Of a stretch of DNA of 44,444 nt, positions 8,641 to 14,946 are shown in pieces. The position numbers and the translations under genes were made by a program. Source of the DNA: Planctomycetota bacterium (GTDB taxonomy: Bacteria; Planctomycetota; Planctomycetia; Pirellulales; Pirellulaceae); NCBI GenBank assembly GCA_029259935.1, contig JAJDEH010000280.1, positions 1 through 44,444 on the forward strand. The letters are read 5' to 3'. Within the stretch, counting starts at the first letter, position 1. Every line of letters starts with the position of its first letter. The notes beneath the pieces are model-generated. The model searched no databases and had not been told where the DNA came from. It worked only from the letters and a program-made list of their open reading frames with translations.

Positions 8641-8847
8641 ATGCTCGTTTTAAGCCGGAAGTCGACCGAAGATATCCTGATTGGCGACAGTATTGTCGTT
8701 ACCGTGTTAGAGATCCGAGGTAACAAGGTGCGAATCGGGATCAACGCCCCCAAGGAAATCCAGGTTCTACGTTCAGAATTGAGGAACGTGATTCCCAAGC
8801 TGCCAACGGACTTCGTCCCTCCGGCGGCTTCATCGATTGAGTCGTAG
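8641..8847 (+). CDS. csrA: Carbon storage regulator CsrA
   Basis: A 68-aa protein. It begins MLVLSRKSTEDILIGDSIVV and continues with VRIGINAP and a VLRSEL segment, the full CsrA/RsmA beta-sheet fold and the conserved RNA-contacting L4/R6 and R-E-L regions. CsrA dimers bind GGA motifs in mRNA leaders and change translation or stability. AAGGAGG lies just before the ATG, and its GGA could itself be a target for autoregulation (inference). The C-terminal tail (PTDFVPPAASSIES) is slightly longer than in E. coli CsrA. It heads the stress-type gene run and may control other genes in it. Confidence 0.95.
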   Translation: MLVLSRKSTEDILIGDSIVVTVLEIRGNKVRIGINAPKEIQVLRSELRNVIPKLPTDFVPPAASSIES

Positions 8848-8933
8848 ACGTCTGAGTTTTTACCCTAGTTGCAATGCACTTTTGAACACCGTCCTCCAAC
8901 GTGCATCCTAGGCACCGTTACTTCGCAGTTTCG

Positions 8934-9197
8934 ATGATGAATGTAAGAGAAAAAACGCTTTGGAAGAACTGGGCGGACCGCTTGCGTCAGCAGATGATGA
9001 CCAGCTTGACGTCGGAGGTTACGAAGTCGGTGGAAGTCATCGTTTCCGAAACGGCCACGACTAAAACAGAGAGTGCACTCCGCACCGTCCGTTTTTGGCA
9101 AGCTTGCCAAGCAGGCAAGAGTCCGCATGACTACTTAGTGAAAGCTGGCTTTGAAATCGAGTCCAGCAGGATGAAGAACGCAAAGTGGGAGAAGTAA
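8934..9197 (+). CDS. Hypothetical small protein
   Basis: An 87-aa protein from the ATG at 8934; a GTG at 8901 would add 11 residues and the ATG at 8937 would remove one. No clear Shine-Dalgarno is visible. The sequence is charged and mostly helical (LWKNWADRLRQQMMTSLTSE; FWQACQAGKSPHDYLVKAGF). No domain is recognised. It is on the same strand as csrA and floA. Confidence 0.4.
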   Translation: MMNVREKTLWKNWADRLRQQMMTSLTSEVTKSVEVIVSETATTKTESALRTVRFWQACQAGKSPHDYLVKAGFEIESSRMKNAKWEK

Positions 9198-9445
9198 CTT
9201 TGCGGCTTAACCAAACCTGGATGACTATTCTCCATCGAGTCCTTGATGGAAAGAAGGTGTAGCGATTTCCGTCTCATGCACTTGAGGCGGACGATCGAAC
9301 TCGATTGACGAAAAATCTAACGTCTAGTTCTACTTCAAACCGGTAGTTCGATTAGCTACACGTCACCGGGCGTGGATCGAGTTTCCGTCCCCTTCGAAAA
9401 CATTGGCGACCGCGCAAGCTACCGTGGTCGCACAGGGAGACGCTG

Positions 9446-10555
9446 ATGTTCGAGTCCTTTGCCCCACTCTTCGCAATGGGTCTCCGAGACGGGTTGGTCA
9501 TCGGTGGGATCGTCGTTGTGGTCTTGGTTGCCCTGCTGTTTGTGGCGGCTTTGGTGAAATACGGCGCGCTGTGGTTTCAGGCGTATATGTCAAGCGCGGA
9601 TGTGAGCTTGATGAGCTTAATCGGCATGAGCTTGCGTCAGGTCAAGCCAGGTATGATCGTTACTGCCAAGGTCATGGGCAGACAAGCGGGCCTGAACATC
9701 GACCGGGACCATGGCATGAGTACCGCGCGCTTGGAGGCCCATTTCCTGGCGAAAGGCGATGTGATGCAAGTCATCCGCGCCATCATCGCGGCTCATCGTG
9801 CCGGGATCAATTTGGATTTTGACCGCGCGGCGGCGATCGACCTGGCTGGCCGTGACGTGCTGGACGCGGTCCGCACCAGCGTGTCGCCTAAGGTGATCGA
9901 CTGTCCCGATCCGCAGAGTGGCGGCAAGACAACGCTCAGTGCGGTCGCGAGAAATGGCGTCGAGCTGCGCGTCGGCGCGAGAGTGACCGTCCGCACGAAT
10001 CTCGACCAGTTGATCGGGGGCGCGACCGAGCAAACGATCATCGCCCGTGTCGGCCAGGGAATCATTACCGCGATTGGATCCGCCCAAACGCACATGGACG
10101 TGATGGAAATGCCCGACCGCATTTCCAAGGGCGTGTTGGCCCGGGGGCTTGACGCAAATACGGCATTTGAAATTGTCTCGATAGATATTGCGGACATCGA
10201 CGTGGGAGAAAACATCGGAGCACGTTTGCAGAGCGACCAAGCCGACGCGGACACCCGCATGGCGCGGGCGCGGGCCGAAGTGCGTCGTGCGGAGGCAATC
10301 GCCTACGAGCAGGAAATGAAAGCCAAAGTGACGGAGAGCCTCGCGATGTTAGTGCTTGCTGAAGCCGAGTTACCGGCGGCAATTGCCTTTGCGTTCCGCG
10401 CGGGAAAGATCCACGGAAAGCACCCCGCGTCGACGAAAACAAATCGCCATAGAAATCCACCGAGCGGGGCTGCCACGCACGACCCAATCGGTGGCCCCAG
10501 GACTCCTGGCGTGGTCCCCCGCCCGATCCCTAATAGGAAGGGAAAGCACGAATGA
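9446..10555 (+). CDS. floA: Flotillin-like protein FloA
   Basis: A 369-aa protein with a GGGAG ribosome site before the ATG. A single long hydrophobic hairpin/helix lies at about residues 16-44 ([20 protein letters not shown]). A YqfA/FloA-type SPFH region follows ([75 protein letters not shown]) and an Ala/Arg/Glu-rich coiled coil at about 260-310. FloA organises functional membrane microdomains. The Pro/Arg/His-rich tail after residue 320 makes it longer than the roughly 330 aa typical of the family. The stop overlaps the start of a 55-aa gene (ATGA). Confidence 0.92.
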   Translation: MFESFAPLFAMGLRDGLVIGGIVVVVLVALLFVAALVKYGALWFQAYMSSADVSLMSLIGMSLRQVKPGMIVTAKVMGRQAGLNIDRDHGMSTARLEAHFLAKGDVMQVIRAIIAAHRAGINLDFDRAAAIDLAGRDVLDAVRTSVSPKVIDCPDPQSGGKTTLSAVARNGVELRVGARVTVRTNLDQLIGGATEQTIIARVGQGIITAIGSAQTHMDVMEMPDRISKGVLARGLDANTAFEIVSIDIADIDVGENIGARLQSDQADADTRMARARAEVRRAEAIAYEQEMKAKVTESLAMLVLAEAELPAAIAFAFRAGKIHGKHPASTKTNRHRNPPSGAATHDPIGGPRTPGVVPRPIPNRKGKHE

Positions 10556-10719
10556 ACATCGTCAACTGGATGAAACTTGGAGGACTTAGTCGGTCATCTC
10601 GATTCACAAAGTTTTTCGAGTTTGGCAGTGGCGAAGAGAGAATTGAAGACGACGAAGATGAGCAACGTGATGCGGGGCGGATTCCGGTCGCGCCACTCGG
10701 GTCAGGGATACCCAAGTAG
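10552..10719 (+). CDS. Acidic microprotein translationally coupled to floA
   Basis: A 55-aa frame whose ATG overlaps the floA stop (ATGA). It encodes an N-terminal basic/hydrophobic part ([12 protein letters not shown]), a Phe-rich patch ([10 protein letters not shown]), an acidic stretch ([13 protein letters not shown]) and a Pro/Gly tail. There is no transmembrane segment. The coupling suggests a FloA partner or modulator, as NfeD-like proteins are for other flotillins, but it is not NfeD-like in sequence. The overlap and the balanced composition are the evidence. Confidence 0.5.
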   Translation: MNIVNWMKLGGLSRSSRFTKFFEFGSGEERIEDDEDEQRDAGRIPVAPLGSGIPK

Positions 10720-11041
10720 AAAGAAAGTGCGATGAACGCCGCGGGGTTATGGAAACGACGAGCTTGATCATTTTGGGAGGGTCGCGACGATACCGACGAA
10801 GATGCCGTCGAATTGGTCAGCGCGTGACCTGCCTGCCAAACTTGAACAACCGTTGTCGTCGATGGCCGTCACCACGCAGGAAAAGAATGACGTCATCGAC
10901 CGATTGGCAAGAGGCCACGTGACCACAACGCTTTTGGGTTATTTGAAGGTCGTGGCCCAGCACGGCAAACGTTAGGGCAATGGCCCGGCAGAAAACTTGC
11001 CAGAATAGAATCCCGAAAACTCAAAGAAAAGAAAACTCCAA
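10720..11041 (+). other. Gene-poor spacer with doubtful 57-aa frame
   Basis: A 322-nt stretch. It contains the left copy of a 37-bp direct repeat (10792-10828) and an open frame from ATG 10802 to the stop at 10975 (57 aa, starting MPSNWSARDL). Its latter part (about 37 aa from the ATG at 10862) looks protein-like, but no ribosome site is close. The same ten residues are encoded at the right-hand repeat copy, which may only reflect the DNA repeat. Confidence 0.35.
10792..10828. repeat. 37-bp direct repeat, left copy
   Basis: It matches 12532-12568 at 36 of 37 positions; the core GCCGTCGAATTGGTCAGCGC is identical. It lies in non-coding or doubtful sequence and is not palindromic. Confidence 0.8.
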
Positions 11042-11467
11042 ATGGCGAAAGTCAGACACAGAATCTTCGAAATGTACGAGCTTCGCGATGAAGCGATACG
11101 TGCGCTGACGCCGAAATCGGCACAGCCTACAGCCGAAACCAACGCATGCGATTCATGGAAATTTAAGCACCTCGCTGTCTTGCGTTCGGCAAACACAGCA
11201 CATGTTCAATTCAAGGGCGAACAGACCCTTGACGAAACGACTGTGTCCGAGTTGCGCGAAGATCTTACGCAGCTCGCGGATCGGTTGGTGAAAGACAGCA
11301 GAGTGTTATTGGACTTTACAGCCGTGGAGTCATTTGACGCCGCTTCGATCAAAGCGCTCGACCAATTCAATCAGAAGCTGAAAACCAAGGGCAGCCGAAT
11401 TGCACTGTGCTGCCTCGATCCCAAGGTCCAACGTTCGTTCTTTGAAAGGAGCAACGGACATGAGTAA
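11042..11467 (+). CDS. STAS-domain protein (anti-sigma-factor antagonist-like)
   Basis: A 141-aa protein. After a 40-residue basic leader, residues about 48-135 form a STAS fold: strand VLRSANTAHVQFKGEQTLDE, then LREDLTQLADRLVKDSRVLL, then DFTAVESFDAASIKALDQF and IALCCLDPKVQRSFF. The segment FDAAS corresponds to the phosphorylatable Ser/Thr loop of SpoIIAA/RsbV proteins. Such proteins release sigma factors from kinase-type anti-sigma factors or act in stressosome-like complexes. No cognate kinase or sigma factor is in the window. The stop overlaps the next start by a few bases, showing an operon. Confidence 0.75.
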   Translation: MAKVRHRIFEMYELRDEAIRALTPKSAQPTAETNACDSWKFKHLAVLRSANTAHVQFKGEQTLDETTVSELREDLTQLADRLVKDSRVLLDFTAVESFDAASIKALDQFNQKLKTKGSRIALCCLDPKVQRSFFERSNGHE

Positions 11468-11582
11468 CGAAACCGAATTTACCGAATCTGTTCGCGAGTA
11501 TGCGGTAGCGAACGCCGCGAACCGTGGTTCCCTGGAATACTTCGGTTCCCTGGAGTACTTCGCCCAACCTTGCGAGAACTAA
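11460..11582 (+). CDS. 40-aa microprotein with tandem GSLEYF motif
   Basis: AAAGGAG lies eight bases before the ATG at 11460, a strong ribosome site inside the end of the STAS gene. The product starts MSNETEFTESVREY and contains two consecutive GSLEYF units. The stop (TAA, 11580-11582) shares its last base with the ATG of the next gene. Signal strength and tight packing argue that it is translated. No family is known to me. Confidence 0.6.
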   Translation: MSNETEFTESVREYAVANAANRGSLEYFGSLEYFAQPCEN

Positions 11583-11929
11583 TGTCGTCAGGAAGCAAAA
11601 CCGTCGGCAACCAGGACGTGAGAAGATGTCTGGTTCTGGTGCGCTACCGTAAACTCACCGATGCCCCCTGGCGTCGCGTCGGTCGGCGGCCCGAAATTGA
11701 AACATATTTGGACGATGTCTCGGAACGGCATCGTCAGCCACAAATCGAGTATGTCACACCATTGCGCGTCGTAATTCGGGTCTTCGACGAACAAGCGGTG
11801 GACTTAACAAAGCTGGTCGATCGGCTCGGCGACTACTCCCGCGCGGTCGCCAAATGTGACGAACGCCTTCGCGACGAAGTGCATCGCGACGAAGTCGACT
11901 TCAATACGTGTTTGGAGCCGTGGTACTAA
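11582..11929 (+). CDS. Hypothetical protein of the STAS operon
   Basis: A 115-aa protein from the ATG at 11582 (TAATG overlap); a TTG four codons upstream is an alternative. It is a charged alpha/beta sequence with LVLVRYRKLTDAPWRRVGRR and IEYVTPLRVVIRVFDEQAVD segments and no membrane helix. It is the third gene of a coupled set after the STAS protein and the 40-aa microprotein. No domain is recognised. Confidence 0.6.
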   Translation: MSSGSKTVGNQDVRRCLVLVRYRKLTDAPWRRVGRRPEIETYLDDVSERHRQPQIEYVTPLRVVIRVFDEQAVDLTKLVDRLGDYSRAVAKCDERLRDEVHRDEVDFNTCLEPWY

Positions 11930-11947
11930 TAGGCAGCCGCAGGGCCC

Positions 11948-11975
11948 TTGCATTGCCAACCGGATGCATTAGAAT
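11948..11975 (+). promoter_or_regulatory. Promoter of twin RNA copy 1
   Basis: TTGCAT (11948-11953), a 16-bp spacer and TAGAAT (11970-11975). Predicted transcription start is near 11982. The same -10 box and spacing stand before copy 2. Confidence 0.65.
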
Positions 11976-11981
11976 AATTTT

Positions 11982-12126
11982 TGTTGAGTAATGGGATAGC
12001 AAACCCTTGCTCGGCATCTTTTCGGATGACTAGATAAATAGCAGCCTGGCAATACCAGGGGGCTCGTTAAAGAGTAAACCGATATGGCGGAACGCCGACG
12101 AGTGTTCTACCACATCGGTTTTTTTG
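11982..12126 (+). ncRNA. Twin structured RNA, copy 1
   Basis: The predicted transcript runs from a sigma70-like promoter to an intrinsic terminator, about 145 nt, with no coding frame. The core at 12020-12082 matches 13340-13402 of copy 2 at 56 of 63 positions without gaps. Possible helices: CATCT/GGATG around a UUUC loop; CTA/TAG in CUAGAUAAAUAG; CCTGG/CCAGG around CAATA; CTC/GAG around GTTAAA, the last replaced by CTT/AGG in copy 2. The terminator follows directly. Downstream is a cold-shock gene 157 nt away. It could be a free small RNA or a leader. I recognise no known riboswitch consensus in it. Confidence 0.65.
12077..12125 (+). terminator. Intrinsic terminator of twin RNA copy 1
   Basis: AACCGATATGGCGGAAC pairs with GTTCTACCACATCGGTT (15 of 17 positions including one G-T) across a 10-nt loop, and is followed by seven T (12119-12125). 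Confidence 0.85.
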
Positions 12127-12157
12127 TGTGTTCATCCAAAGAACAACTTTTGAAGCA

Positions 12158-12257
12158 GGCCATGATTTTCAACCCATATCTTCATGGCCAGGATTTGCGA
12201 ACTAAAACCCACACTCCCAGGGTCAACCTCGTTTGAATGTTTCACGCGCGGTTGACC
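12158..12257 (+). promoter_or_regulatory. Two hairpins in the leader of the cold-shock gene
   Basis: Hairpin 1: GGCCATGA (12158-12165) with TCATGGCC (12182-12189), 16-nt loop. Hairpin 2: GGTCAACC (12221-12228) with GGTTGACC (12250-12257), 21-nt loop, followed by CTTTTTTG before the ribosome site. Structured leaders are typical of temperature-controlled csp mRNAs; that role is inferred here. Confidence 0.5.
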
Positions 12258-12283
12258 GCATACTTTTTTGAGGAAATCGATTA

Positions 12284-12481
12284 ATGGCAGAAGGCACTAT
12301 CAAGCGAATCACGGACAAGGGCTTCGGTTTTATTGACACCGGCAGCGACAAGGACATGTTCTTTCACTCGTCAAACGTCGAAGGCGAAAACTTCGATCAA
12401 CTGCGAGAAGGACAACGCGTGTCATACAACGAAGGAAGTGGTCCTAAAGGGCCAAGAGCCGAAAATGTTAAGCCACTCTAA
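12284..12481 (+). CDS. Cold-shock protein (CspA family)
   Basis: A 65-aa single OB-fold. RNP1 is KGFGFI (12-17) and RNP2 is DMFFHSS (24-30); the latter has Met-Phe where CspA has Val-Phe-Val. GAGGAAA precedes the ATG. Csp proteins bind single-stranded RNA and DNA and act as RNA chaperones or antiterminators. The gene lies behind a long structured leader and behind copy 1 of the twin RNA. If that element is an attenuator, Csp antitermination could regulate it (inference). Confidence 0.95.
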   Translation: MAEGTIKRITDKGFGFIDTGSDKDMFFHSSNVEGENFDQLREGQRVSYNEGSGPKGPRAENVKPL

Positions 12482-12531
12482 CCTGGCCGAGAAGAGGCGG
12501 TGTCCGGCATTGCGACGCGCCACTCACCGAC

Positions 12532-12568
12532 ACCGACGATGATGCCGTCGAATTGGTCAGCGCGTGAC
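12532..12568. repeat. 37-bp direct repeat, right copy
   Basis: It is 36/37 identical to 10792-10828 and lies between csp and the doubtful minus-strand 44-aa frame. Confidence 0.8.
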
Positions 12569-12703
12569 TTAAGAGGGCTTGATGCGATTCGCTGCATTCA
12601 AGTCGCCACACACGAGCGTTTCGATCATGGTGCCGAGGAGGTCCTGCGCGTCGACGAAAGACAGTTCGCTGGTCGTCAAAGTATTGCCTGAGTCGCTCGC
12701 CAC
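12569..12703 (-). CDS. Possible 44-aa protein downstream of the MpsC-like gene
   Basis: An open frame from GTG (12703) or the preceding TTG to a TAA at 12569, on the same strand as and 33 nt after the MpsC-like gene at 12737-13117. The sequence (TSELSFVDAQDLLGTMIETL) looks helical and about three quarters of its third codon positions are G or C, like the real genes here. The opposing plus-strand frame is near one half. No ribosome site is evident, so it remains tentative. Confidence 0.35.
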   Translation of the reverse strand: MASDSGNTLTTSELSFVDAQDLLGTMIETLVCGDLNAANRIKPS

Positions 12704-12736
12704 CAAGTAAGCCCGTCAGTGGATTTAATTGTTAGA

Positions 12737-13117
12737 TTATTTCCTCTTCGTCTCGCGACATTCGGGCGCCTCGGCCAATGTGAATACGACGATCTCTTCA
12801 CCCGTGAGAGTGCTGATGTCGTGATGCAAGCTGAGGGGTTTGGCGGCGGTGATGTCTTGAACCAGCTTTTCCAAAGCCGGTCGCGCTACCTCGATGAGTT
12901 GTGATCGGACTTGCTTCAGCAAGTCGCGACCTTTTTCAGCCGGAAGCGTTGTTACCAGATGTTGCTCAGCGGCAGTCAAAACACCCTGCAAACGAACCAC
13001 TAACAGATCACCAATCAAATGTGCATGGATATCCTTGGGACCGCGGCCCATGTATTCGTGTTCAAAATTGGACATGCCTTTGCAGATGGCGGCTTCGATC
13101 TCTCCCTGTGTTTTCAT
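12737..13117 (-). CDS. MpsC/DUF2294 family protein
   Basis: A 126-aa protein with GGAG seven bases before the ATG. The fold-defining stretch matches the DUF2294 family (annotated as MpsC, Na+-translocating membrane-potential system): GRGPKDIHAHLIGDLLVVRL, then QGVLTAAEQHL, then RSQLIEVARPALEKLVQDIT and EEIVVFTLAE. It has no membrane segment, so it is cytoplasmic or peripheral. The biochemical role of the family is poorly defined. It stands divergent from the second family member at 13473, with copy 2 of the twin RNA between them. Confidence 0.75.
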   Translation of the reverse strand: MKTQGEIEAAICKGMSNFEHEYMGRGPKDIHAHLIGDLLVVRLQGVLTAAEQHLVTTLPAEKGRDLLKQVRSQLIEVARPALEKLVQDITAAKPLSLHHDISTLTGEEIVVFTLAEAPECRETKRK

Positions 13118-13273
13118 TTACGATCTCCAAGTCGCCCGGATCAACAAGGGCGCGGCTCAAGTTTAGGGCGATGTATTCGAAGGCGTTCGACCGACATCCG
13201 AAATTCTAAACGAATTGCAAATCGAATCCTTTGCCAATTTGTACTCAAAGTTGACAATAACGACTCCACGCCC

Positions 13274-13301
13274 TTGTTTCGCGAACGGGATAGCGTAGAA
13301 T
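13274..13301 (+). promoter_or_regulatory. Promoter of twin RNA copy 2
   Basis: TTGTTT (13274-13279), a 16-bp spacer and TAGAAT (13296-13301). Predicted start is near 13308. The -10 box and spacing are the same as for copy 1. Confidence 0.65.
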
Positions 13302-13307
13302 AGCAAT

Positions 13308-13447
13308 GTCGAGTAACGGGACAACCCACCTCAACACCCTTTCGGATGACTAGATAAATAGCAACCTGGCAGTCTCAGGGGGCTTGTTAAAAGGTAAACC
13401 GACATAGTCGAACACTACCAAGTGTTCGACTATGTCGGTTTTTTTTG
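13308..13447 (+). ncRNA. Twin structured RNA, copy 2
   Basis: About 140 nt from promoter to terminator. The core at 13340-13402 is colinear with copy 1 (56/63 identical, no gaps), including an identical 24-nt run starting at 13340. The upstream part is less conserved and six bases shorter. The terminator stem sequence differs from copy 1 but the pairing is kept, which argues for selection on structure. The T-tract ends 8 nt before a possible ATG of the following MpsC-like gene, so here the element would directly gate that gene. Confidence 0.65.
13397..13446 (+). terminator. Intrinsic terminator of twin RNA copy 2
   Basis: A perfect 20-bp stem (13397-13416 with 13421-13440) with loop ACCA is followed by eight T (13439-13446). 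This is unusually long and perfect for an intrinsic terminator. Confidence 0.92.
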
Positions 13448-13472
13448 TGCGCTTATGAACGGTGTTCAGCTA

Positions 13473-13949
13473 ATGAATGACCAAAGGATCGAATCAGATG
13501 CGCGGATCACGCAACAACTCGCCGAGATGGCCAGCACACAGCAGCAGCAGCGGACGGGGATTGCTCCCACATCGGTGAGCGCGATCCTCAGCGAGGACAC
13601 GCTGGTGGTGACACTGCACGACGTCTTGACGCCAGCCGAGAAAGCCTTGGCAAGTACAGCCGCGGGAGCCGCGCAGGTGCACGAGTTTCACCGGCAACTC
13701 TTCGCCACCTCGTCCGAGCCGATGCGACAGGAGATTAAGGAAATAACCGGCAGAGAAGTGCGCGAAGGGGCCGTGGAGATCGAAGCGGCACCTGGTGCCG
13801 TTGTCCACGCGTTTACGGCAGGTGCGATGGTGCAAGTGTTCCTGCTAACCCCGAAAGCGGGTCCGGGCACAGGTACGGATCGAGATTCGAACGAGCGCGC
13901 GGATGACGACGGATTTCAGGTGGCACCTGATTCCGGGTGTTCAGGATGA
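13473..13949 (+). CDS. MpsC/DUF2294 family protein, second copy
   Basis: 158 aa from the ATG at 13473; an ATG at 13455 would add six residues. A still earlier in-frame start at 13422 lies inside the terminator hairpin and is unlikely. The core (SAILSEDTLVVTLHDVLTPA; QEIKEITGREVREGAVEIEA) parallels the minus-strand paralogue. The N-terminus is Gln-rich (a run of Gln near residue 25) and the C-terminus is an Asp/Gly-rich tail absent from the other copy. No good ribosome site is seen. Expression probably depends on read-through of the twin RNA terminator. Confidence 0.65.
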   Translation: MNDQRIESDARITQQLAEMASTQQQQRTGIAPTSVSAILSEDTLVVTLHDVLTPAEKALASTAAGAAQVHEFHRQLFATSSEPMRQEIKEITGREVREGAVEIEAAPGAVVHAFTAGAMVQVFLLTPKAGPGTGTDRDSNERADDDGFQVAPDSGCSG

Positions 13950-13987
13950 TTCAAGGACCTCTAGGCACAACGCTAAGGATGGTAAAC

Positions 13988-14530
13988 ATGGCCGCATTAT
14001 CGATGAGTCAACTGGCGACAAGAGAAGTAGCAAATCCTGCCGCTGTCAACAGCGGCCAGCTAAGGCACCGATCGGCCTCTGGTAAGAGCGATCGTGTCCG
14101 GGCTGACCAGCGAGCACTCCGAGTCTTGGTTGTGGATGACGAGCAGAACGTGGCCGACGCGATTGTCGGGCAGGTGCGCCGGTCGGGCCATACTGCCCGT
14201 GTAGCCTACGACGGCCTCGCCGCGTTGCGAGCGGCCGCGGCTCAGGATCCCGATGTCGTGCTGCTGGATATGAAAATGCCGTTCATGGATGGAGGCCAGG
14301 TCGCGATGCATCTGCGACTCGACTTTCCCAGGAAGGAGCGCTTCATTATCGCGGTTACGGAGCGGGCTGACGACGTGTCCCGCCAACAATGCCTTGAGGC
14401 GGGAATCGACCTGGCGCTCAGCAAGCCGGTAGATCCGTCGATCCTGGAAACGCTGATACTGCTGGAATGCGTACTTGTGAATCGGCGGCAGGCACGGAGA
14501 GCGCGCGGCTTCCTTAACTGTCCAAAGTGA
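13988..14530 (+). CDS. Single-domain response regulator with N-terminal extension
   Basis: 180 aa from the ATG at 13988, chosen for AAGGA at a proper distance; upstream in-frame starts overlap the preceding gene. The receiver domain covers about 45-165: D50/D51 bind Mg2+, D94 in LLDMKMP accepts phosphate, T124 and K146 (SKPVDP) complete the site. A 40-residue polar N-terminal extension is unusual. No output domain follows, so it acts through partner proteins like CheY-type regulators. No histidine kinase is nearby. Confidence 0.85.
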   Translation: MAALSMSQLATREVANPAAVNSGQLRHRSASGKSDRVRADQRALRVLVVDDEQNVADAIVGQVRRSGHTARVAYDGLAALRAAAAQDPDVVLLDMKMPFMDGGQVAMHLRLDFPRKERFIIAVTERADDVSRQQCLEAGIDLALSKPVDPSILETLILLECVLVNRRQARRARGFLNCPK

Positions 14531-14580
14531 ATGGACGATCGAACGGTCTCGATTCGAAGTAGATCATGTTGAAAGGAATA

Positions 14581-14823
14581 ATGAACAAATTGAAGTTATT
14601 AGCCGTTGCCGCAGTCAGCTTGGTGGTGGTGATCGTGGTCCTGCAGAACACGCAAGCCGTTGAAACGAATCTGTTGTTCCTCACGGTGACGATGCCGAAC
14701 GCAGCTTTCTTGTTTGGGACATTGATCATCGGTTTCCCGGTCGGCGTACTAACCGCGGGTCACGTTATTTTCATTGCGAAGCGGGCGACGGGCACCGTGA
14801 GTGTCCAGCGAGGGGCCGGATAA
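14581..14823 (+). CDS. LapA-domain (DUF1049) inner-membrane protein
   Basis: 80 aa from the ATG at 14581, preceded by AAAGGA. An ATG five codons upstream is possible. Two hydrophobic helices at about 5-21 and 38-65 with the intervening LQNTQAVETNLLFLTVTMP match the LapA/DUF1049 fold: a first helix ending in QN, a short beta segment and a second helix. LapA-type proteins work in envelope/lipopolysaccharide assembly in proteobacteria; here only an envelope location is safe. Its stop overlaps the next small gene (TAATG). Confidence 0.75.
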   Translation: MNKLKLLAVAAVSLVVVIVVLQNTQAVETNLLFLTVTMPNAAFLFGTLIIGFPVGVLTAGHVIFIAKRATGTVSVQRGAG

Positions 14824-14906
14824 TGATCTACGTCACAATGCTGGGATGCGTGATTTTGGGACTGCTGGCGCTAGATGTTTACAGCGAGGCCAGAATCCGA
14901 AGTTGA
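14823..14906 (+). CDS. 27-aa membrane microprotein
   Basis: The ATG at 14823 overlaps the stop of the LapA-like gene (TAATG). The product is a single hydrophobic helix (MIYVTMLGCVILGLLALDVY) with a short charged tail. The coupling and the clean transmembrane pattern suggest a small partner of the LapA-like protein. It is short enough that chance cannot be excluded. Confidence 0.45.
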   Translation: MIYVTMLGCVILGLLALDVYSEARIRS

Positions 14907-14946
14907 CCCACGGTCAGTCGGTCAGAGAAAGGAGCAGGGACTCACA

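Noticed and set aside
12500..12691. A 63-codon plus-strand frame starting at GTG
   Set aside because: Third-position GC is near one half, lower than for real genes here; the minus-strand frame fits better. Only the ten residues over the 37-bp repeat recur.
11982..13447. Twin RNA as part of a CRISPR or transposon end
   Set aside because: Only two copies 1.3 kb apart, no spacers, no transposase and no target duplication; promoter and terminator explain the layout better.
13422..13472. Upstream start of the second MpsC-like gene at 13422
   Set aside because: It lies inside the terminator hairpin and would add residues unlike the family.
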